Assembly (NCBI GenBank): GCA_937873285.1
Contig: CALMNV010000205.1
Location: forward strand, 1-10,760
DNA length: 10,760 nucleotides
Direction: 5' to 3'
From: an uncultured Intrasporangium sp.
Lineage (GTDB): Bacteria; Actinomycetota; Actinomycetes; Actinomycetales; Dermatophilaceae
In this document: positions 6,199 through 10,760 of the stretch, one piece after another
Layout: each line of letters opens with the position of its first letter
Numbering within the stretch: position 1 is the first letter of the stretch
Position numbers and translations under genes: made by a program
Notes under the pieces: model-generated
Database searches by the model: none
Told to the model about the DNA's origin: nothing
Seen by the model: only the letters and a program-made list of their open reading frames with translations

Positions 6199-8054
6199 GA
6201 GACGAACCCGACCGAGTGGGCCTGGGCGAGGGTGTGCTGCACGCCGCGCACCACGGCGAAGGCGTCGCGCAGGTGCCGCTTGTCGAACCCGCTCAGCTCC
6301 GCAGGTGGCACGAAGTTGTCCGGCGCCACGCCGGCCCGCACCTGGCGCGCCTGGTGGACGAGGCGGACGTGCCGGATGTACTCGTACGCGTCCCGCAGGT
6401 CGGCAGCGGACTCCGGCGCGATCGCACCGGCCCCGGCCGCCGCGGTGATGCGCATGGAGGTGCCGAGCTGCGGCAGCCCACGCGTGAGGGCGAGCGTGCG
6501 CGCGATCTCCACGACGGCGCCGACGCCGCCGCGCTTGAGGTCGAGCGTGTCCCGGTGCTCGCCCCGCCGCTCGAGCACGAAGCCGCGGAAGAAGCCGAGC
6601 GGCGGCTCGTTGCCCACCGCGTGCTTGGCCAGGTGCGCGAGGAAGCGCGTGCTCTGCGGCGCCGTCGCCTGGACCTGGCCCTGCAGCGTCCTTACGACCG
6701 CGGCGTCGCCGTGCACCGCTCGCATGTCGAAGAAGATGGCCGAGCGCAGCACCGCCTCGGGCACAGGCACGTGCAACCACTGCGCAAAGAGCCGGCGCCA
6801 CGTTGCGAGGGGCTGCCGCCACGCCGGGTTCGTGGCCATGACGTCGCCCGGGCACCGGGGGTATCCACACCGGGTGAGCCCGTCGACGACGAACCGGGAC
6901 AGGTCCGCGAACCACGGCGCGGCCTCGGGGCCCGCGTCGTCGGAAAGGATGAGGGCGTTGTCCTGGTCGCTGGCCAGGCCTTGCTCCAGCCGGGCCTGGG
7001 AGCCGAGCACGACCCAGCAGTATGCCGCCGGGGCCGGTCCCAGCGACTCCTCGGCGAGCTCGAGCAGCTTGCGGGTGATCGCGTCCCCGACCGCGGTGAC
7101 GATCCTGGCGACCCCGTCGGCGCTGGCGTCCGCCGCGACGAGCCGCTCGACGACGCCGGGCAGCCGGGCGGCGACCCGGGCGAGCCCGTCGACGTCACGC
7201 TGCTTCGCAGTCTCTCCCACGAGCGAGACCGGGTCGGCCTGCTCGAGCCTGAGCACGTCGGAGCTGGTCACCATGCCGACCGGCTCGTCTCCATCCACCA
7301 CGGGGACGTGGTGGATGGCCCGCGACGTCATCCGCAGCACGACGTCGAGCGCGTGGTCGTCGGGGGCCGCCACGACCGGGTCGCGGGTCATGATGGTCGC
7401 GACCGGTGCGGTGGGGTCGCGGCGCACGGCGAGCACCCGGTTGCGCAGGTCCCGGTCGGTGACGATGCCGACGAGCCGGCCGGCCTCGACGACGAGCAGC
7501 GAGGAGACCCCTTCGCGGGCCATGATGGCTGCCGCGTCCCCGATGGTCGTGTCGGCCGTCGTGCCGACGGGGGGTCGGCGCACGAGGTCGCCGACCCGGG
7601 TCTGGAGCGCGGCGTCTCGCTGCGCGAGGTTGACGGTCTCCACGGCCTGGCGCAGTCGCGTCGCGCGCTGCTGCGAGAAGTAGCCGTCCACGGCCGGATG
7701 CGCGGCGGTGACCTCGCGGAAGGCCGGTGCGGGCAGCACGAGGAGGAGCGTGTCCTCCAGCGCGGTGACCGCGAACCGCGACCTGGTGCCGTCGAGCGTG
7801 GTCGTGCCGAAGGACCCACCCTCGGCGCACCGCTCGACGAGGCGGCCACTGTCGTCGTCGACCTGCACCGCGCCCGACCGGACGACGAAGACCTCGTCGT
7901 TGGGCGCGCCCACGGTCATGAGGGCGGTGCCGCGCCGCGCGTAGCGGATGCTCATCCGACGGGCGAGCGCCCGCAGCTGCGCTTCCGACAGGACTGCCCA
8001 CGGCGCATGCTGGGCGAGGAAGTCGACCACCTCGGGGATCTCGACGTCGGGCAC
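6195..8054 (-). CDS. Cyclic-nucleotide-binding-like / CBS pair / DUF294 nucleotidyltransferase protein
   Basis: Predicted cytoplasmic signalling protein of 619 residues. Domain order: cNMP-binding-like beta-roll (about 12-125), linker helix, two CBS domains (about 155-212 and 218-272, with GIVTDRDLR and GMVTSSDVL), a GlnD-like DUF294 nucleotidyltransferase (about 300-430) and a DUF294 C-terminal helical domain (about 445-615). The transferase signature is G351-S352 followed by SDQDNALI, with metal-binding Asp363 and Asp365, so the catalytic site looks intact. The phosphate-binding cassette of the cNMP domain is degenerate: FGT instead of FGE, then RSRFAVTA. GTG at 8054 is preferred because the protein then begins MPDVEIPEVVDFL, just ahead of the first conserved helix. 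No strong Shine-Dalgarno precedes it. An in-frame ATG further upstream (near 8201) would run back through the divergent promoter and adds no domain. It is translationally coupled to the downstream exonuclease. The transferred nucleotide and target are unknown. Confidence 0.9.
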   Translation of the reverse strand: MPDVEIPEVVDFLAQHAPWAVLSEAQLRALARRMSIRYARRGTALMTVGAPNDEVFVVRSGAVQVDDDSGRLVERCAEGGSFGTTTLDGTRSRFAVTALEDTLLLVLPAPAFREVTAAHPAVDGYFSQQRATRLRQAVETVNLAQRDAALQTRVGDLVRRPPVGTTADTTIGDAAAIMAREGVSSLLVVEAGRLVGIVTDRDLRNRVLAVRRDPTAPVATIMTRDPVVAAPDDHALDVVLRMTSRAIHHVPVVDGDEPVGMVTSSDVLRLEQADPVSLVGETAKQRDVDGLARVAARLPGVVERLVAADASADGVARIVTAVGDAITRKLLELAEESLGPAPAAYCWVVLGSQARLEQGLASDQDNALILSDDAGPEAAPWFADLSRFVVDGLTRCGYPRCPGDVMATNPAWRQPLATWRRLFAQWLHVPVPEAVLRSAIFFDMRAVHGDAAVVRTLQGQVQATAPQSTRFLAHLAKHAVGNEPPLGFFRGFVLERRGEHRDTLDLKRGGVGAVVEIARTLALTRGLPQLGTSMRITAAAGAGAIAPESAADLRDAYEYIRHVRLVHQARQVRAGVAPDNFVPPAELSGFDKRHLRDAFAVVRGVQHTLAQAHSVGFVS

Positions 8055-8207
8055 GTCGACATCGTCGCACCGGTCGGCCGCCCAGGACCGGCGCCGTGGC
8101 GTGGATGCCCCACGGCCTACGGCCTCAATTGCGTCACGAGCATTGACGGCCGTATGCAGCGTCGCTATACATGCAGCGGACATCGTTGTCTCACATGGAG
8201 GTTCGAC
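8055..8207. promoter_or_regulatory. Divergent intergenic region between the DUF294 gene and the sugar ABC operon
   Basis: The only real intergenic stretch of the window, 153 bp, with a locally AT-richer core at about 8125-8175. It holds a rightward promoter, the FrcB-like ribosome binding site GGAGG at 8197-8201 (6 nt before ATG 8208), and several short repeats. GCCGTGG at 8093-8099 and CCACGGC at 8110-8116 form a hairpin with a 10-nt loop. TACGGCC at 8118-8124 and GGCCGTA at 8148-8154 form a second inverted pair around the -35 box. ATGCAGCG is directly repeated at 8154-8161 and 8171-8178, on either side of the -10 box. No leftward promoter for the DUF294 gene stands out. Confidence 0.6.
8143..8171 (+). 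promoter_or_regulatory. Sigma-A/70-type promoter for the sugar ABC operon
   Basis: TTGACG (8143-8148) and TATACA (8166-8171) are separated by exactly 17 bp. Each is close to consensus (TTGACA, TATAAT), in a background where AT-rich hexamers are rare. Initiation would fall near 8178-8180 and give a leader of about 28 nt carrying the GGAGG site. The flanking direct repeat ATGCAGCG and inverted repeat TACGGCC/GGCCGTA are well placed to be operator half-sites for a repressor, but they match no operator I recognise. Confidence 0.7.
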
Positions 8208-9302
8208 ATGACGCCAGCTCTCGCCGTCAGCCGTCGCCCCGGCGCCATCGCGGTGGCAACCGTCGCGGTCGCCGTGGTGCTCAGTGCCTGCGGAGGCAAC
8301 GGTGCCGGCGGATCGAGTGGGGGAGCCAGTGGCGGCGAGAAGATCGGCGTCTCCCTCATCACCAAGGACTCCTCGAACCCGTTCTTCGTGGCCATGCAGA
8401 AGGGCGCCAAGGAGATGGCCGCCAAGCAGGGCAACATCGACCTGACCGTCGCCTCCGGCAAGCAGGAGGGAGACGACCAAGGGCAGATCACGGCGATCGA
8501 AAGCGCCATCGCCAAGGGCGACAAGGGGATTCTCATCACCCCGATGTCCACCGGCGTGAACTCGGCGATCAAGAAGGCGCGAGACGCGGGCCTGTTCGTC
8601 ATCGCGCTGGACACTCCTCCCGATCCCCCCAGCACCGTGGACATCACCTTCGCGACCGACAACTTCAAGGCCGGCAAGCTCATCGGCCAGTGGGCCGCCG
8701 CGCAGATGAAGGGCAAGCCTGCGACCATCGCGCTGCTCGACCTGTTCAACGACAAGATCGTGTCCGTCGACTACAACCGTGACCAAGGCTTCCTCACCGG
8801 CATGGGGATCCCCACCAAGGATCCCAAGAAGAACGGTGACGAGGACAAGACCGGGACCTACTCCGGAGGCAGCTACACCATCGTCTGCAACGAGGCCGGC
8901 AATGGCGCGGAGGACGGTGGCCGGTCGGCGATGGAACGCTGCCTGACGAAGAACCCCGACATCAACCTCGTCTACACGATCAACGAGCCGACCGCGGTCG
9001 GTGCCAACGCCGCGTTGAAGGCCCAGAACAAGAAGGCGGTCATCGTGTCGGTCGACGGTGGCTGCGCGGGCGTCAGCTCCGTCAAGTCGGGAGTCATCGG
9101 CGCCACCGCTCAGCAGTACCCGTTGAAGATGGCGCAGCTGGGCATCAAGGCCATCTACGACATCGCGACGGGCGGCACCAAGCCCACCACCTCTCCCGGC
9201 CTCGACTTCTACGACACCGGGGTGGCGCTCGTGACCGACCAGAAGGTCAGCGGCCTCGACAGCATCACCAGCGACGAGGCCTCGAAGATCTGCTGGGGCT
9301 GA
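8208..9302 (+). CDS. frcB: Sugar ABC transporter substrate-binding lipoprotein (FrcB-like, probable fructose/ribose family)
   Basis: Extracytoplasmic sugar-binding lipoprotein of 364 residues that would deliver substrate to the permease encoded next. The ATG at 8208 has GGAGG 6 nt upstream. The N-terminus is a lipoprotein signal: a short Arg-containing n-region, a hydrophobic stretch at about 12-25 and lipobox L25-S-A-C28, with lipid attachment expected at Cys28, then a Gly/Ser-rich tether. The mature part is a periplasmic-binding-protein type 1 (Peripla_BP_4) fold. Recognisable blocks are SNPFFVAMQKGA, the ALDTP strand end, FATDNFKAG, TINEPTAVGA, VSVDGGCAG and the C-terminal LDFYDTGVALVTD ending CWG. 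These blocks resemble fructose-binding FrcB proteins more than ribose RbsB, but ligand specificity from sequence alone is tentative. It is the first gene of the operon, 1 bp before the permease ATG. It is visibly richer in Lys and Asn codons than the lhr half of the window. Confidence 0.92.
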   Translation: MTPALAVSRRPGAIAVATVAVAVVLSACGGNGAGGSSGGASGGEKIGVSLITKDSSNPFFVAMQKGAKEMAAKQGNIDLTVASGKQEGDDQGQITAIESAIAKGDKGILITPMSTGVNSAIKKARDAGLFVIALDTPPDPPSTVDITFATDNFKAGKLIGQWAAAQMKGKPATIALLDLFNDKIVSVDYNRDQGFLTGMGIPTKDPKKNGDEDKTGTYSGGSYTIVCNEAGNGAEDGGRSAMERCLTKNPDINLVYTINEPTAVGANAALKAQNKKAVIVSVDGGCAGVSSVKSGVIGATAQQYPLKMAQLGIKAIYDIATGGTKPTTSPGLDFYDTGVALVTDQKVSGLDSITSDEASKICWG

Positions 9303-9303
9303 C

Positions 9304-10347
9304 ATGACCTCCGCGACGACGGCCGGTGGATCGGGCCCGAGCGCTGCCCAGGCGGAGCTGACCAGAAGGGCTCAATCGCCGGCCCAGCGTGTCCAGCACC
9401 TCCTCCACGCTCACCCGTGGGTGAGCCCGCTCGTGCTGCTCATCATCACGGTCATCGTGTTCTCGGTCGTCAACCCGCGGTTCATGCTGCCGAACTCGCT
9501 GTCGCTGCTGGTGCAGCAGACGGCCGTGGTCGCTGCTCTCGCGCTGGGCCAGACCCTCGTCATCCTCACCGCCGGCATCGATCTGTCGGTGGGCGCGATC
9601 ACCATCCTCTCGACGATGATCATGGCCTCGCTCGCAGCGAACAACGGTGTCAACGGCGGCCTGTCGCTGCTTGTCGGCATCGCCTTCGGCCTCCTCGCCG
9701 GGTGGGTCAACGGCCTCCTCGTCACCCGGATCAACCTGCCTCCCTTCATCGTCACACTGGGGACGCTGAGCATCTTCACGGCCGTTGCCCTGCTCTACTC
9801 CGGGGGCTCCAGCATCCAGGACAACCGGTTGCCCGACGTCATCAACTGGGCCGGACAAGGGTTCTCCTTCCTGGGGTTCCGGCTGACCACCGGCGTCGTG
9901 ATCGTCCTGCTCATGTATGTCGTGGTGGGGTTCGCGCTGAGCCAGACCGCCTGGGGCCGGCACGTCTACGCCGTCGGGGACGATCCCGAGTCCGCGCGAC
10001 TGAGCGGCATCGCCAGCAAGCGGGTCCTGCTCTCGGTCTACTCCGTGGCCGGCCTGATCTTCGGCATCGCCGCCTGGGTGCTCATCGGCCGGTCCGGTGG
10101 CGCCACGCCGAACGCCATCACCGACGGCAACCTGCAGAGCATCACGGCGGTCGTCATCGGCGGCACCAGCCTCTTCGGAGGTCGCGGTGGGGTCATTGGC
10201 ACGCTCATCGGCGCGCTCATCGTCCAGGCGTTCACGGTGGGACTCTCACTGGCCGGCGTGGACCAGCAGTTCCGTGTCCTGGCCGTCGGCATCCTCGTCA
10301 TCGTCGCTGTCGCCATCGATCAGTGGATCAGGAGGGTGAGATCGTGA
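9304..10347 (+). CDS. frcC: Sugar ABC transporter permease (FrcC/RbsC-like, BPD_transp_2)
   Basis: Inner-membrane permease of 347 residues forming the sugar channel. A hydrophilic cytoplasmic N-terminus (about 1-38) is followed by multiple hydrophobic segments, with clear ones near 40-56, 67-90, 97-112, 119-139, 147-165, 196-213, 240-262, 279-312 and 324-341. Family signatures are GQTLVILTAGIDLSVGA (82-98), NGLLVTRINLPPFIVTLGT (136-154), the cytoplasmic coupling loop GRHVYAVGDDPESARLSGI (218-236) and GGTSLFGGRGGVIGT (286-300). The ATG lies 1 bp after the binding-protein stop with only a weak purine run (GGGG) upstream, so translation is probably coupled. Its own stop overlaps the GTG of the ATPase gene. 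Sequence alone cannot separate a fructose from a ribose or xylose permease; the FrcB-like partner favours fructose. Confidence 0.93.
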   Translation: MTSATTAGGSGPSAAQAELTRRAQSPAQRVQHLLHAHPWVSPLVLLIITVIVFSVVNPRFMLPNSLSLLVQQTAVVAALALGQTLVILTAGIDLSVGAITILSTMIMASLAANNGVNGGLSLLVGIAFGLLAGWVNGLLVTRINLPPFIVTLGTLSIFTAVALLYSGGSSIQDNRLPDVINWAGQGFSFLGFRLTTGVVIVLLMYVVVGFALSQTAWGRHVYAVGDDPESARLSGIASKRVLLSVYSVAGLIFGIAAWVLIGRSGGATPNAITDGNLQSITAVVIGGTSLFGGRGGVIGTLIGALIVQAFTVGLSLAGVDQQFRVLAVGILVIVAVAIDQWIRRVRS

Positions 10348-10760
10348 GCGGCGCGCGGCCTGAGCCTGCGGTGGGCGCGGCGAGCCCGGCGAGCGCGGAG
10401 GCGGGCAGTGGGGCCGGGCGCACACCCGTCCTGCAGGGCAGAGGCCTGATCAAGACGTTCGGCCGGGTCATCGGCTTCCCACAGTTCACGGCATCGGCCG
10501 ACGCGATCTCGGTCGCGGGCGCGCTGACCGGCGGCGTCTTCCTGCCCGTCGTGTTTCCCGTCAACATCGTCGACTGCGATACCAACGGCGACCTCGGGAC
10601 GGGCGAGATGAACTGGCAGATCAGCAATCCGGACGGTCCGGATGCTGACCTCAACCCGGAAGGCCAGGAATACATCGTGCCTCTATGCAAGACGGGTGGC
10701 GGATCCTTCATGATCCTCGACCTCGACGGCACGCCCAACAACTGCGACGACGAGGTCGCC
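10344..10760 (+). CDS. Chimeric open frame: N-terminus of sugar ABC ATPase (FrcA-like) running into unrelated sequence; incomplete at window end
   Basis: The GTG start at 10344 overlaps the permease TGA (GTGA) and has AGGAGG at 10330-10335, 8 nt upstream, exactly where the ATPase of an FrcBCA-type operon should start. Residues 1-28 are a low-complexity Ala/Gly leader. Residues 29-44 (VLQGRGLIKTFGRVIG) match the first strands and A-loop region of sugar ABC ATPases. The family would continue with LDGV-type sequence, then Walker A (GxNGAGKST). Instead, from about residue 45 (base 10476) the frame reads FPQFTASADAISVAG and on to a Cys/Asp/Asn-rich stretch, with no Walker A in the 139 codons visible. 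The frame has no stop up to the window edge. As it stands this product could not be a working ATPase. See the separate entry for the second half. Confidence 0.75.
   Translation, partial: MSGARPEPAVGAASPASAEAGSGAGRTPVLQGRGLIKTFGRVIGFPQFTASADAISVAGALTGGVFLPVVFPVNIVDCDTNGDLGTGEMNWQISNPDGPDADLNPEGQEYIVPLCKTGGGSFMILDLDGTPNNCDDEVA
10476..10760 (+). other. Foreign segment resembling a secreted Tad/Flp pilus (TadE/TadG-like) protein, fused in frame
   Basis: Residues 45-139 of the frame contain LPVVFPVNIVDCDTNGD, INW-like NWQISNPDGPD, GQEYIVPLCKTGGGSFM and LDLDGTPNNCDDEV. The paired cysteines, many Asp/Asn/Gly residues and a hydrophobic start are what I remember from the extracellular part of actinobacterial TadE/TadG-like pilus-assembly proteins. 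This is recognition from memory, not a search. There is no relation to nucleotide-binding domains. By hand count 10561-10740 is 60% GC and 10501-10560 is 73% GC; this alone does not mark the junction, since frcB has stretches near 63%. The segment continues past the window end. Confidence 0.5.

Noticed and set aside
5617..7683. 688-codon plus-strand open frame opposite the exonuclease and DUF294 genes
   Set aside because: Ser/Arg/Thr-rich shadow with no domain. The minus strand carries intact catalytic motifs in the same region.
8055..8201. Upstream ATG start near 8201 for the DUF294 protein
   Set aside because: The extra N-terminus has no family resemblance and would cover the divergent promoter and repeats. 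The GTG at 8054 gives the expected beginning.
6199..9305. A very long minus-strand open frame that continues the DUF294 frame back through the whole binding-protein gene
   Set aside because: Beyond 8054 it is antisense to frcB, which has a clear lipobox, ribosome binding site and family motifs. The antisense part shows no domain and is a by-product of high GC.
10328..10741. Minus-strand open frame over the window's right end
   Set aside because: It is opposite the GTG-started ATPase frame, which has a strong ribosome binding site. It has no recognisable product and would begin inside the foreign segment.
1..10760. CRISPR array, tRNA/rRNA genes, insertion sequences or phage attachment sites
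   Set aside because: I saw no regularly spaced repeats, no tRNA-like cloverleaf, no transposase-like protein and no paired terminal repeats. The only clear tandem repeat is inside lhr.

Overview
The window is a GC-rich bacterial segment with dense coding and almost no spare DNA. Frequent GTG starts, GTGA start/stop overlaps and the order lhr then nei (as in Mycobacterium tuberculosis Rv3296-Rv3297) point to an actinobacterium. Gene content and word use would suit the Intrasporangiaceae, but that family-level placement is only an impression.

Layout. (1) Positions 1-4542, plus strand: most of a large Lhr-type DNA helicase, with its N-terminus cut off by the window edge. It carries a 30-bp in-frame tandem duplication near its C-terminal end. 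(2) 4630-5505, plus strand: a Nei2/Fpg-family DNA glycosylase, probably in one transcription unit with lhr. (3) 5515-6198 and 6195-8054, minus strand: a two-gene unit read right to left. A cNMP-like/CBS/DUF294 nucleotidyltransferase protein comes first, then a DEDDh 3'-5' exonuclease whose GTG start overlaps the nucleotidyltransferase stop. This unit converges on nei with only 9 bp between stop codons, where a hairpin could form. (4) 8055-8207: a divergent intergenic region with a good sigma-A-type promoter facing right, plus short direct and inverted repeats. (5) 8208-10347 onward, plus strand: a sugar ABC importer operon, a lipoprotein binding protein (FrcB-like), then a permease (FrcC-like), then the start of an ATPase gene (FrcA-like).

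The left half is about DNA repair and nucleic-acid processing. The right operon takes up a sugar, most likely fructose or a similar monosaccharide.

The most striking anomaly is at the right end. The ATPase gene begins normally (AGGAGG ribosome binding site, GTG overlapping the permease stop, N-terminal beta-strand motif). After about 44 codons it stops looking like an ATPase and continues, in the same frame and without a stop, as sequence that resembles a secreted Tad-pilus (TadE/TadG-like) protein. This is either an assembly or contig-end chimera or a real recombination junction. A second unusual signal is the 7-mer GTATGCC/GGCATAC. It occurs seven times on both strands and in different codon phases, often at the cost of rare codons, while the one-transition relative GTACGCC/GGCGTAC is absent.
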